Under the pieces are notes generated by a model. It ran no database searches. It saw only the letters and a program-made list of their open reading frames with translations, and was not told where the DNA came from. Below are positions 1 to 11,334 of a DNA stretch of 64,000 nucleotides, piece by piece; positions within the stretch are counted from its first letter, which is position 1; every line of letters starts with the position of its first letter. This stretch comes from Favolaschia claudopus (lineage: Eukaryota > Basidiomycota > Agaricomycetes > Agaricales > Mycenaceae). Position numbers and translations under genes: made by a program. Location: assembly GCA_037176885.1 (NCBI GenBank), contig JAWWNJ010000151.1:124001-188000 (forward strand), read 5' to 3'.

Positions 1-3000
1 TTGAGGTCGACTGAGCCTACGAGGCGCGTCTTCGGAATCGAAAAAAATGGAGATGGAAAACAGTGAACGCACCCGCGCCAATCCCTTGATCTCTACGACG
101 TTCATCTCCGCATCTAGAATATCTCAACATACACCGTTCCTGCCCGCCCATGAACCGCCGCTGCAGCGGCATCTCGAGAAAGTAAAAAGGAACAGAAAAA
201 ATCAGTCATCTTCGTCCGCATTGACGGGGGAGCTTGAAAACACACCAGAATTCAAACTGCCAACGAGACGCGCTTCAACGCAGAGTCCACGGAAAGTGAC
301 CTCAAGTTGGGTACTTGTAGACCTATCGCGACTCGCAAGAGCCAGTCAGCTGAGGCAACTTAAGAGTACAAGAAGAGAAGTACGGAGCAACCCCACGGGC
401 CGCCGTAACGATGTGAACACAACCAAGCATTTGAAATGAGAATGTTGAAGGCGTGATTGGATAGTCGAATTGGTGCTAGGCGAGTCCGTCTGGTCGAGCA
501 ATGCGCACCAAAGGAGGAGGATGGGAAGAAACGGTGTGACGGTCGTGACACAAACAAAGGGCTTTCCACGATCGCGAGCACGTGAATTTCCACGCTGTCA
601 CGACTTGGTGAATTTCGACTCGCACTCGACACTGTGAGATCTGAGACATCATTGCCCTCAAATTGCCCTGCCGCGCCCTGCAAGTCAGTCTTACACTACC
701 ATAGTCCTACTTGCTAATAAGCTGGATCTCTTCTTGGCTTTCTCGGCATGGACTCCAAGTGGACTCTGCAAAATGTTACAGTTACTTAGAAGTCAAAATC
801 ACACCGTCTTTCACCTCTGCAACGGCAAGAAATTGAACTACCTTTTCACAGTGGCGCTTTGAATTAGTATAATGTCTGCGAAGTTTACGCTGTAGTATGA
901 TAGATAAAGTTTTTTCGGCTGGCATGTTTACTTACCGTATTACCCTTTGCAACTTTGACTCTGAGTCGTTGATCTGTTGTTCAACGTACTTTGTGGCACC
1001 CAATTTTAGAAAAACTGTGATCCCAGTTGAGCATTGAACAACGGTTGAATTTCGATAATTCCAACTCAGGTCTGCCTGAGAAACAAAATCACCGTAACTC
1101 GAGATCAAGTTTTGAGTCGATGCTCGGCGCCGGCCGTTGCGGGTGTATCTAACGAGAATTTCAAGTGATACCTTCACCGATACTGGCATTGTGTTGCAGA
1201 CAGTGTAAACACAGCAGCTTGAAGCTCATCGTCAAGAGAATAGAGCAGGGTGCTTGAGTTGAATACGATGCCAAGCTGTGTTGAATATCAAATCATGCGT
1301 CAAAATTGCTCGATTTCGCACGCAACAGGATCCAATGAGCTAATCATCCCTAAATTCTAATCTTTACCCAAACAAGCGCTTAGACCCTCAGCATGCCATT
1401 CCTGAGAATTAGCGTGTTCCTGATGTGAACCTTGCAGTGGCCAACCGCAATCATTGTTGACTTAATGTTGACTGAGAATTTTACATAATGCTCATTCTGC
1501 AGTCCGACTTATTTATTTTCCCACAAATCCGAGCCAGATAGGTACGTTTATTGCTCAAGCATTAGAAAATGGCAGGTTTCTTTGATGCCATGCACACACT
1601 GTCGACGCTCGAGGTGGACGTAATAAAACGTGACCGCGTTGTTGACAAGCTGGCACGTGATGTGAATATCAACCGTGTCACATCATTCGTCGTCAAGGCA
1701 GCCAAAAGGCAGCTTGACTCTGTTCCACCACGCGCACTCTCCCCTACCCTCCCTCATTTCCACTTACCGCCAGCGACAACGATGGACAGCTGCCTTCAAC
1801 TGCCTCTGTGCTTTCCCTACGCGGCCTCGGATCGGTACCGCCTTACAGCGTGAGGAGTCAGTGAGATTCATCGAGGGAATAAGTACGTCGACTCACTTTT
1901 CTCTATTTCTCCCACCCATCGGCATTCTCGCAGCCCCCGTCGCTGTCATCGCCTGCCCTACGCCCCTTGCATGGTGTTTGCCTCCGGGTTCGAACACCTT
2001 CCGCCTTCTCCCTCACCGACACTCTTAAGAATATCACCACGCAACTGCCTGCTCAATCCGCTATCTAGCAACCCGACACCTTTCCGCCTCCCGACCCACT
2101 CCCGCTCCCTCCCATTATCATTGTGCGCCATCCCTCTTCTTTCTGATCCGACGCCGGCGTACCCAATTCCTCCTCGAGATGCCGACTTTATTCCCACTCG
2201 TCAACACCTACACTGACAGTTATCTCAATCCCTGCACACCAGCTATGCATCGCCTCCATCTGGCTACTCATACGGGGCAACGAGGTGTGTTTATTTACCT
2301 ATCTCCATTTGCTTCCACTCACACATCCTCTCCCGCCTCTCGACACCGACTTCCGCGAAGACATCGCGCTCTGCGCTTGACACACGGACGTCATCCTGAC
2401 GCCTTCGAAGCACTCCCTCGCGCATCTACCTACATAACTGACAACAGCGGAAACAAGGCTGTTTCCATCTGCGCGGGGAATCCGTTCAGCCGCCTCAACG
2501 TCGAGCTGCTACTCGTACTCTGTACGCATCGTCTCGGAATGGTAAGCACCGTCTGTTCACGTGATGTCTTTTGCCGACAATTTTGAATTGTAGTTGTGTG
2601 GGTAAGGGAGTGCAGCGCTTGAGATTCACTGCGTCAACAATGTTGTGATTGTGAGTCTCATTCAAATTGTCCTTCCGTTCTTCTTCCCTTCACGTTTGCA
2701 TCGAGGTTGCTGTTTTGTTAAACGGACCATTTGTTCTCCTAATCTGTCGGATGAACACTGCTTAAACCGTTTTGTTAATTTGTAACATAAACAGTGATTA
2801 TCTACAGATAGTCAATAAATTTGATTCTTCCCCCGTCTTGATTTCAGTGTTCTGTTAAACATTGATTAACGACCTCTGATTAATCCGACTTGAATGCAAG
2901 CGGGGCCGCAGGTTCATGCACAGGCCCAGGTAGGTGTTCAGCAGAGCATTGCTTAAACGTGATTTGCGGCCTATACCGCAATTGATTAATCAAACTTCAT

Positions 3001-3020
3001 ATAGATTCATAACACCCGTC
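1..3020. other. No gene recognised
   Basis: I see no protein family or complete spliced gene here. A pyrimidine-rich stretch at about 1,730-2,400 gives short open frames on the plus strand that read as low-complexity Ser/Pro/Leu sequence, and none joins into a convincing product. AT-rich sequence with several TTAAC/GATTAA motifs lies at 2,750-3,010. This could be remnant transposon or the 5' flank of the decayed gene that starts near 3,143. Confidence 0.5.
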
Positions 3021-3143
3021 TCTGCATCCAAACTTTATTCCAGGCAGCCTTGTGTAATTTGCCATCAATGTCTGGGCCATTAACGTTTCCTAATCGGGAA
3101 ATTGTTAGCCATTCAATGGCTCCAATGGCTCATCGCAAACCCT
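3021..3143 (+). repeat. Half copy of the MITE family also found at 10.0-10.8 kb
   Basis: The segment beginning GCATCCAAACTTTATTCCAG and ending at GCAAACCCTCT closely matches the sequence around 10,091-10,110 continued by 10,735-10,842. The match includes a conserved block at 3,091-3,142 with CCATTCAATGGCTCCAATGG. Only one terminus is visible here, so this is a truncated or solo copy. Its end abuts the first recognisable codons of the decayed gene at 3,143, suggesting the insertion removed that gene's 5' part. Confidence 0.7.
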
Positions 3144-4523
3144 CTATTGTACCTCGACAATCTAGCCCGGGAGTTTGGGCTCGGGGATCGAGATCGCATG
3201 AAGTTGCGAGGTTTTCTACAGGTTTGTGAGACTGGACTCTCTGCAAATAAATTGTCTTACTTCACATTCAGGTCTGCGGTAACACGGGTCTCAGGCCCGG
3301 CGAGTTACTGGGCCAGCTCTACATGCTCGCTGTGGTTCTCAGTGAGGCGGCCGAGAGACGTCGTGCCGCTCAGGAGAACGTCTTCGGTGGAGACTTGCGC
3401 GCCATGATGCGAGATCTTCAAATTCGGCTCGACGACAGCTTCTCTCTGACCACCACCCAAAAAGTCTGGCTGCCTGTAGACTCTAATAGCACACTGATCA
3501 GTATTTGCAGGCCAATGTCAGAGGAATCACCCAAGACGTGATTCACGAAGCAACGCGGACAGCATTTTCAGCGATGCATGTCGATGTTTTGGTGCGACTT
3601 GAGTTAAATCACCTGTTTGTACAGTTATTTACTTAGGAGACAGGTCATCTTGAAGGATCGCAAGCAGTATCTCGACCTCGACAACATCTTTGGCGTGCCT
3701 GTCCGTGAGAAGAAGCTTATGAGTGCGTTGAAGAGGGCGTGCTCAAGCGTGCGGAATGCTTACCGCCAAGACGTACGTGTTCCACTGCTTCATCACACTG
3801 ACTTCCCTAAACAAGATGCCAGATTCGTGATAGCATCGACCCCGCCAGTTTCGTGCCTCTGGATAAAATTACCTACACCCTGGCGTCGAAATATAAGCTT
3901 GGCGGCGTGGGGGGGAGAGTTATCTGATCTTTTCAGCATTCACGCTGCTCTTCTCGTGAGTTCTGGGATTGCAATCAGAGCCTCGCGGAGCTGATGCATC
4001 GGTAGCGCCGATTTGCTTTCGACAGTCCTGACCTACTTTGGACGGACGAAGCCGACGGAGAAGACGACTCTGAGTCGTCTAATCCCCCGGCAAAGAAGCG
4101 CAAGACCACGACGAAGCAGGGAGGTCGTATCGCAGCAGGGGCAGACTTCTGGGGCAAGGTGGATGCTCACTTCAAAGACCAGGTCGCATTGCGCGGCCGT
4201 AATTTCAAGGACGCGCGGTGGAAGCCGTACGCATTCCCTGCCTGATTCTTGCACTTGGGATGAATTGGATTACGAGATATATTGACCGGATCCTCGCAGA
4301 CGACGCGTCAAAGTTCGCAGGAATTGTACCGGGAGCACCTGTCTCCAGTTTATCGTTGGAAAGTTCACCTGGCGCGCCAGATGCCAGCTTCGGTGGCGCG
4401 CTTGCTCAGTATGGCACCACGCCCGAATATACAACATTCGGGTTCACAAACGGCGTCGGTTTTGATATTGGGAGTGTCGGGGCTTGGGGGAATTCTTTCA
4501 GTGGTATAGTTGGGCAGTCGTAG
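3143..4523 (+). pseudogene. Conserved fungal protein of unknown function, 5'-truncated and frameshifted
   Basis: Seven exon pieces join in one frame with small introns at 3222-3271, 3464-3510, 3592-3643, 3773-3822, 3956-4005 and 4227-4276, all 47-52 bp and GT/AG. The product has helical segments (SIRs such as KLRGFLQ, LYMLAVVLSEAAE, DNIFGVPVREK, SSVRNAYRQDIRDS), then an acidic linker with a basic PPAKKRK tract that may be a nuclear signal, then a C-terminal FWGKVDAHFKDQ block. It resembles hypothetical proteins I associate with agaricomycetes, but I know no function. Two defects are visible. The 5' end is replaced by a MITE end at 3,143. The G run at 3,909-3,915 has seven Gs where six keep the frame through the next exon. 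The second could be an assembly error; the first makes a working gene unlikely. Confidence 0.6.
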
Positions 4524-4875
4524 ATACGTGAATGTAAAAGGCTTGAATGAATCTCTTCGCAAGATGGATGCACGCTGGCGGAGTTGCAGTTGTTTGGCGG
4601 TATTGTCGCCACGTGATCGATCATCAGTTGGTTGTTCTTCGCTCCTTCCCTCTCTCCCTGTTCCTCGTCACTGTGTCCTCGCTCGTTGTCGTCTTACACT
4701 GTCCGGAACCTCTCAAGACAGACCGGAAACATGATGTTCAATCTCCAGCCTCAACCAATCTGTTCAGACTTTCACTGAATCTCAAGCCCTCAAGCTGCCT
4801 CAATCTCGTCAGACTCGTTCGCAGCGGTTCGCTCAAACAGTGTCTTCTCCTCAAGACATCCGCACACAAGGTTCA

Positions 4876-5557
4876 AGATAACTCGTTGAGCAAGACCTGA
4901 GGCTGAGAATTGCAAGTGATCTGTCTACAGTCAAGATTGCGCAAAAAAAACTGGGCTTCAATTGACCGCAAGTCGCAAGAATACCAAGCACTCGCAAGAC
5001 GGCGGCGCTCATCTTGTCAATCTCTACAACGTCAAGGAGGACCCCCATCTTCGGGATTGCTATCGATCGGTCAACCGGTATTTCGCCCTCGACGATGAAT
5101 ATGGGGTGGATCAGTGGGGATGGCGGGTCAAGCTTGGAGGGAGGATGCAGATAGACCTGTGGTATGTGCTGTTTGCAGAGTTCTATTCACGCATCACATT
5201 GACACTTTTCTTTTCAGGCCCTCCCGGACGTGTCGCTCGTCTTCGTCGATTCGTTGTTACAGTGGTCGAAGAATCCTCCCTCTGTTTTCCTCCTGCAGCC
5301 AATTTTGCACAAAGTATGCTCATATGTGTTGTTTGGGTCTCTCCCCTTGTAGTTCATTGTACTAGTACTAGTCTGCCCCAATTTATATCCATTCTCTGAA
5401 TCTGTATAGTGTCGAGAAGCTGCATCGCAATAGCCTGCACCAGATTGACCTTCCGAATGCGGAAGCACCACGTGTTGTCATTTTGCGCACCACACAAAAC
5501 TCGGACATAGCCCCGGGTCAACTTCATTTGTCCCTGGTACAACTCGACGAGGAATAG
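4876..5557 (+). pseudogene. Unrecognised spliced coding remnant
   Basis: Coding-quality sequence runs from EQDLRLRIASDLSTV through NTKHSQDGGAHLVNLYNVKED and YFALDDEYGVDQWGWRVK, then (after an intron of about 40 bp near 5,175-5,218) PDVSLVFVDSLLQWSKNPP. After a second intron ending near 5,408 it reads VEKLHRNSLHQIDLPNAEA and stops at 5,557. Frames do not join cleanly. An eight-A run at 4,943-4,950 separates two frames that one extra A would reconnect, and the last splice leaves a phase mismatch. I do not recognise the family. It lies 350 bp downstream of, and in the same orientation as, the decayed gene at 3.1-4.5 kb, so it might be the 3' part of the same locus or a separate gene. Confidence 0.4.
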
Positions 5558-5652
5558 ACTGTAACCTCGAGGTAGAAATTCTCAACCACAGGCTTTATGT
5601 CGCTGGTTTAACTCTGGCTTAGTAAAGTTTCGTCCCTGTGTACTGTAACTTA

Positions 5653-5779
5653 CAGTGGTGGCGCCATCTGATGCCACCCCCCAAAAAATTGATGTGACCC
5701 AATCGCCTCCGTTTGCATCAAAAGTTCCAGAAATAGGCTGTTCTATTTTTAGGGGTGGCATCAGATCCCGCCGCCACTG
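5653..5779. mobile_element. 127-bp MITE with TA target duplication
   Basis: The left end CAGTGGTGGCGCCATCTGAT and the right end, whose reverse complement is CAGTGGCGGCGGGATCTGAT, form imperfect inverted repeats of about 28 bp. TA dinucleotides lie directly outside both ends (5651-5652 and 5780-5781). TA duplication and a CAGTGG start fit a Tc1/mariner-type non-autonomous element. The interior is too short to code. Confidence 0.8.
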
Positions 5780-5788
5780 TACATTCAA

Positions 5789-5832
5789 ACGGTCAAGATT
5801 CCCACGGTGGGTCCCTCGGCCGAGAAATTACG
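5789..5832 (+). repeat. Short copy of a dispersed repeat
   Basis: ACGGT(C)AAGATTCCCACGGTGGGT followed by CCCTCGGCCG is a shortened version of sequence at 45,590-45,660, 61,785-61,815 and 62,466-62,510. It abuts the 127-bp MITE. Confidence 0.6.
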
Positions 5833-7265
5833 AAGGCGTGGCCTGGCGCGGCACGACCACCGGAAGAAATTTTTTGATTTTTCGGCGCGTTTTGGCAAAA
5901 TTTAGAACCCTCGGTGACCTGTGACAGGCATGAAAAAATTCCGAACATGTCTGGCGCTGCGAGAAGGTGGCTGTGCCACTCAACGTGCTGAGTGGACCCA
6001 GCTGATCAGGCGGTTAACTCGATTGGATTTTTTTTTCCAATGTACTGGGTAACGTGGCCAGAAAAACGCGAAAAAGAAAGGAAAAGAGAGGAGAAAGGGA
6101 GAGGGTACGGAAATAATATGACGGTAGGGAGACCTTGTTGAGAGTTCTAAATGATGATAAATTCAAGTTACCCCATCCGCAACAACGCGACGACAACAGG
6201 GCTCGGGAGTGGGCCTGCAAGAGTCACTTTGTCTCAAGTGCTTTTGCTCGGATGTCAATGTAATTGAAATAATGAAAATTGAATCAAGTACAATCAGGAC
6301 GAGAAGCTGTATGATCTAGAGAATCATGCACTAAACAACCGCAAGAGAGAGAGATCCAGCCGTGAAAGATTCTCTGCTCACTTGTAGTATGCAATATCCG
6401 AAATGTCTGCAGAGAACTTAGTGATAGAGGATAGAGAATTAGCGGGAACTTAAAACAGCATGCACACACCTATGCGCTGGCTGAGTAAGGTGAATCTACG
6501 AAGTCCTTGGCCTACCAATGTCGAATTTAGTCAAAAATACGGAAGATAAACAGATTTGGCAACACACAAAGACCCGAACCAGTGCATATCCAAATGCCCT
6601 CTATTCATCGTAATCTTGCTATAGGAAAACGGCCTCTCTTGATTGTATAATTTGAATCTGGAAGTAAGCTTTCTGCCACTGGGTACCAGCGCGACGCATG
6701 AAGAGACGAGATAGCAAGAAGATATTAAACAGGAGAAGTCCAACGGTCTTGGGCAGTGTCGTGGCTACATGTTCAAGGCCGCAGCGCTGACAAACAGCTG
6801 GTCATTGGGGCTATTTCGAAGAGGGGGAATGGAGGGATTGTGAGGGATTGCCACGGATTTTGGGCAGTCTAGCAATTATTTGAAGAAGCTTGAGAGAGGT
6901 AGAAAGGCAGCTTTGAGTGACACAAGGTGATACCCTGTCAGTTGAGAGGCTTGCGAAGCAGAGAGAGCGAGTACCAAGCCAGGACGAGGAAAAGAGGGAA
7001 GAGTGATGTCACGCGGTGACCGTGACTGTTATCTGCGTGCCTTGGCTGTTATCTGGTGAAACCTGATTTTGACGGTTTCGGGCTCGATTTTCATAATGTA
7101 AAAAGTCAGAACATCTCAATTTATCCTCTCATATACACCAAACTATTTTCAGGACTTTCCAACCCCAGAAGCCGGAGAAAACGGCAATAGTGTTATCTCA
7201 ATGTTATCTGCACAGCAGATAACACGGCTGATCCGTAACATTTCTCGTTAACGAAGGCCGTGTAC
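5833..7265. other. No gene recognised
   Basis: No family is recognisable. Short frames occur on both strands without joining. The motif TGTTATCTG recurs at about 7,026, 7,047, 7,191 and 7,200, the last being part of a near-perfect palindrome (TGTTATCTGC...GCAGATAACA, 7,201-7,223). This could be a transposon subterminal region. Confidence 0.5.
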
Positions 7266-7908
7266 AGTGCCGGACACGCAAAGTCGACAATTTTGATCTT
7301 CCATTTATGGAAGGTGTTACACATGCCCAGGCGGCTAGTTTTTTTGTGTAAACACGATGTTATGGACCCAAAGAATGGTTTTGCACTAGCCGATTTCCCC
7401 AACCGGACACCTAAATTTGATGGGAAAATTACGAAACATAGCGCAATCGACTCCGTTAATCGAGCTGGTTCTGTTCCTGATAAAACAAAAATAATTTCAC
7501 GAGCCGTTTTGACACAAACTCCCTGGGAAACATCACCGTATTTGGACATTTTACATCATGTTGATCAATTTCGTCACCGAACACGCTTGCCGTCCACCGT
7601 GCCGTTCCGCTGCCGTGAGTTGGCGTTGAAAGTTTGCACGGATTTCCGCCTAGATTGCAGTCCCGGCCGTCGTACTCTCCGGCACCACTCAGAGATTAAA
7701 ATTTTTGCCCTCGGAGCTCAAAATAGGTACACAGAGTTTCGATTTTTGACCCCAAAAATTTGGCCGCGGCCAAAATGTCGTGGGAAAAACTTTGGAGGTG
7801 GTTTTTTGAGCTTTTCCGGGGTCGGCGAATCCGATTCTGAAGTCAGATTTATCCCCAAAATTCCCGTTCGCCGGCAATCAACATTGTCGACTTTGCGTGT
7901 CCGGCACT
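7266..7908. mobile_element. MITE-like element of about 640 bp with 23-27 bp TIRs
   Basis: GTGCCGGACACGCAAAGTCG at 7,267 is repeated in perfect inverse (CGACTTTGCGTGTCCGGCAC) ending at 7,907. The inverted identity extends to AATTG/CATTG inside. I could not settle the target duplication: TA-like bases lie near both ends but not symmetrically. One long frame covers most of the interior and runs past the right end, but it resembles no transposase and I treat it as chance. It is probably a non-autonomous DNA transposon. Confidence 0.7.
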
Positions 7909-8188
7909 ACCGGCGGTCTTTCGGGGTGAGCGTGATGTCACGAAAGGTGTCACGCGGAACACGGGATAGGAGTGCTCAGAAAGGTCCGATCCGAAACCGC
8001 CCATTTTTGGTGTTTCCGTACAATTGTTTTTGCGCCATTTTCGTACGCATTGTGATCGGGTAGCTCAAATTTTCGTCCGCCAAACAGATTGGACCTCTGC
8101 ATGGCACAAGTCCGTCAGCATTACAGATAGGACCTCGAAAATCGACGTTTCCGTCAGCATTATGGTGAATACTCTACTGTAAGACGTG

Positions 8189-9705
8189 CTACGCTGCCTC
8201 CTCGCTCCCCGGCAGCCCCGCCGCCATATCCTCCCCGGCGTTATTGTCCTTCAAGCCCTGCCCAATGGCACGAACAGCAGCTTGTAAAGCTGCTGCATTC
8301 ATGTGCATCGTGTTAATTACGTCAAGAGAGGCAGCACAAAGTGTGGCCATCGTGTGGGGGTAGCCTTCGGGAGTAGGAAGAGACTGTCGAGTGATTTTGT
8401 ATGATGCGAGCGAGAAAAGAAGGTGAGTTCGCGGGATTTGGAGTACAGTTGGGCACGACAGGCGCTCGCACGCGATCGAGCTGAACATGGCTCCCGCGAA
8501 CCTACGATAAGCCTAGACGCAGATGTATGATGGAGTTCCAACGTGAGGCGCGTTAGGAATCCAGTCATGCATCGTGTTTTTCGTGTACCTGACAACTTCT
8601 CAGTAAGAATAAAGCAGAGACGACGAACCTATGCCAAGAAGAACCTCCAGCGGACCACTACCGGGCTTTAAGACAATCACATAGTCGCAGGGTTTCAGCG
8701 GATTGAGCTCAGTGATATTAGCGAAGTGCATGTTTTCTTGGATCCATTGTAAGTTCTTGTATGCCTTGACACGCGCTGCTCCAAATTTCTGCCAAACCCG
8801 ATGAGGACAGGAGACACACTTAGGTAAGAACTCACCGCCGCTGCAACACCCTTGACTGTGGCTTTGTTCTGAGCGCGAACATCGCTGGGAGCGCCCGACC
8901 CTCCAAAAGTACCTGCGTGTCTGACATAACGATCGACACCTGTCGTTTTGTTCAGGGCGTCAGCGGCCGGTACAGCTACAGCCAGACGCTAAATGAGCAT
9001 CTCGCGAAGGGATGGACCCGACTCCGATTCAGTGGTGCCCTTGGAACGCCTCTCCATGATGGTAGATAATCTACCGTGTTGACGGACGGCTTTGGAGGTG
9101 CTTTTAGTTTGATGCCGCATCCGCCCCGACACGAGGATGAGATCGTTGAGGTGAATGCCTAATGTTAATGGAATTGCGTAGTCGGCAAGTGATTGAATCG
9201 CGGCACCCTAAGATAAACAAAATCAGCAACCCTTCTTCCGCCAATTTGATGCCATTGAGTCCTCACCTTCATCGGCATCGCAAGTATTGCTTTGAGGTCC
9301 AACAAGGTAAGGCTCTCGAGAGATTCGTCCGTGGAGTCGGGAAGAGCGGCACTGGTATGTTTGTCAATACTTGATAGGACAATTTAGCGAAGTTTCGGTA
9401 AGATGAGCATTACATTTTTTTCAGAACGGCTTCTGTAGCGAGAATTCTGCCGTACTCGTCCGGCAGCATCGCATGGAGTGCTGGACACACCTTGCCCTTA
9501 CCCTTCCTTCGCGTACTGCTCCTCTACGGAACCCTTGAATTGCAACCACCTTTCCGTCGTCGTTCCGGCTAACACTCAACGGGTTCTCCCCGCCAGGAAC
9601 GAGCTCAACCATCCACTCCAGCCCAAGCCGAAGAGAAATGCCGGCATTGTTACGCACCTCGCGTTTGTTGTTGTATCTTGGTTGTATCAGACCTGACTCG
9701 AAGTC
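8189..9705 (-). pseudogene. Multi-exon gene of unknown function with an in-frame amber codon
   Basis: Reading the minus strand, coding segments join as follows: GLIQPRYNNKREVRNNAG to AIQGFRRGAVREG (about 9,705-9,490); DESLESLTLLDLKAILAMPMK ending at 9,267; an intron at 9208-9266; GAAIQSLADYAIPLTLGI through ATVKGVAAA (9,207-8,836); an intron at 8789-8835; KFGAARVKAYKNLQWIQ through PLEVLLGI (8,788 to about 8,633); and a C-terminal exon ending PGSEEAA at 8,189. A TAG at 8989-8991 falls between EMLI and RLAVAV, exactly where one sense codon is expected; CAG to TAG is the simplest change. Splicing and codon pattern argue this was a real gene. I do not recognise a domain or function, and the outer exon borders are approximate. 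Confidence 0.55.
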
Positions 9706-9997
9706 CCCTCTCGGTATGAACGAAAAACGAAAACGAAAACGCGGCTAGCTGATATGGATCAGGCGGCCTGCCAGGCCATCAAGTCCATCAATTGCCAAGA
9801 AACGAAAACGACCAGTTTCAACACGGCAAAGAAGCCGAAAGGAGTGGATTGCTATCGTGTCATCGCCGCTTGCAGAACGCGTTTGCAGGTCACCACGCAC
9901 ACGGCGTGTTTTAGCACTCTAATTGAAGAGTGATGATCACTCAGTGAGCTCTGCACTTCTATACACGAACTCATGAAATAGCAATTTTTACAATAGC
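9706..9997. other. No gene recognised
   Basis: Contains simple AAACG-type repeats (CGAAAACGAAAACG near 9,722-9,740) and nothing that reads as a gene. It may be the promoter side of the minus-strand gene below 9,705. Confidence 0.4.
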
Positions 9998-10846
9998 GAG
10001 TTTGCGATGCAGCCATTGGATGGCTAATGGCTACACAAAAGTCGAAATTATGGCGCATTAACAAAGGCTAACCCCGGTCTCAGATCTCAGCATCCAAACT
10101 TCATTCCAGGACTTCCCAAACTTCCGCCGCATCAGTGACATCCGAATCGGGTAATTTGATGGGGGCGGTGTTGCCCGCCAACATTACGGCATAACTCAAC
10201 ATGTTTTCTCGATTTACCAGCTCAACGAGTTAGCTCGAGAGTGTCAAGAGTCCTAGTAGATTTTGTGAGGGATCTAATCAGGAAATTTTCAGCATTGCTA
10301 AGCCGGAATATTATTTTATTTAGCATGAACATTTGCTTGAAACCTTAGTGAAGGCCTATTTGAACATAACCCTAGCTGCCTTTGAACCCAGCTGAGAACG
10401 AGAAAACGCTAGCCTTCAACTAGCCTGGACGAAAGTAACCTTGACAACCTAACTTTGCGTTGGCAGAGTCATAGGAGTCCGCGAGGACTTACAAGCTAAA
10501 GAGTAAAAATTGAGTAAAAAATAAAACAAAGATGAAGGATCGAACTCACATCTTAGACAAGTCCCTCCTTCCTTTCCGTATGTTCAAACCTCCATACTAA
10601 TCGGCACTTTCTGCAACCTCTCTTCTATGCTTCACATTACGCTGCCACCTCAGAATCCAGAGACTTAGGTCAAGCACTGCCCCCATCAAATTACCCGATT
10701 CGGGTGTCACTGATGCGGCGGAATTCATTGAGTGCATTCCAGGCAGCTCTTAAATTTGACATTGATTGTCGGGCCATCAAAGTTCCCTAATCGGGAAATC
10801 GTTAGCCATTCAATGGCTCCAATGGCTCATCGCAAACCCTCTAATA
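9998..10846. mobile_element. Outer MITE carrying a second MITE
   Basis: The left end (GTTTGCGATGCAGCCATTGG at about 10,000) is the imperfect reverse complement of the right end (CCAATGGCTCATCGCAAACC, ending near 10,840), giving TIRs of about 40 bp with scattered mismatches. Without the inner 624-bp insertion the element would be about 220 bp. The same right half occurs at 3,021-3,143, confirming a dispersed family. Its target duplication could not be fixed by eye. Confidence 0.65.
10111..10734. mobile_element. Inner MITE with 9-bp target duplication
   Basis: CATTCCAGG occurs directly outside both ends (10,102-10,110 and 10,735-10,743), and the copy at 3,021-3,143 shows the uninterrupted site (TTATTCCAGGCAGCC). 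Long subterminal inverted repeats (TTCCGCCGCATCAGTGACA at 10,122, its reverse complement ending near 10,723) extend about 45 bp with one or two mismatches. The outermost 10 bp are poorly matched. The 8-9 bp duplication suggests a hAT-type mover. No coding potential is seen. Confidence 0.75.
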
Positions 10847-10849
10847 CCC

Positions 10850-11330
10850 AAGTTTGAGAGTCGTGGTGGCAAACATGGTATAGATGAACATAAAAGGTAA
10901 ACAGGAAACAAGGATAAAGTAAACAACAATTATTATCTTATATTTATCTGGTAATGTGTGTTGGCTGTCGGCAGTACTCTAGCGAAGTTGCATGAGCATC
11001 TCAATTTGCGGGGGGGCAAACCGATGCGAGTGGGAGTGGGAGTAGGGTTTTCCAGACGAGGTACGCTGAGTCCGGTTGCGAGCGAAATGAGCTTCAGCAA
11101 CAATATCTTCACCCCGTGATTCGGATTATAGGCTGCCAAGGTGTTCCGAGCGGCCTGGAGAAGCGAATTAGCTGAGAGTCATTTCATTGAAGTCACACTT
11201 GAATGCTAACCAGTGCGACTGTTCTTCCTTCCCACAGCGCTGAGAACCAAAGCTCCGACATTCCCCCCTTCTTTATTTTTTCCTCCAGTGTTCAACCAGT
11301 GTTGCTAAATATGGCCTTTTAACGGTCTTC
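10850..11330. other. No gene recognised
   Basis: AT-rich sequence with no recognisable coding unit. It separates the nested MITE from the Helitron remnant. Confidence 0.4.
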
Positions 11331-11334
11331 TAGT

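Noticed and set aside
1569..2586. Gene across the pyrimidine-rich region near 2 kb
   Set aside because: Frames are short, overlapping and of low complexity; no combination of introns gives a coherent protein.
7260..8063. 267-codon plus-strand open frame over a MITE
   Set aside because: It runs through both inverted ends of the element and beyond, shows no transposase motif, and has repeat-like composition.
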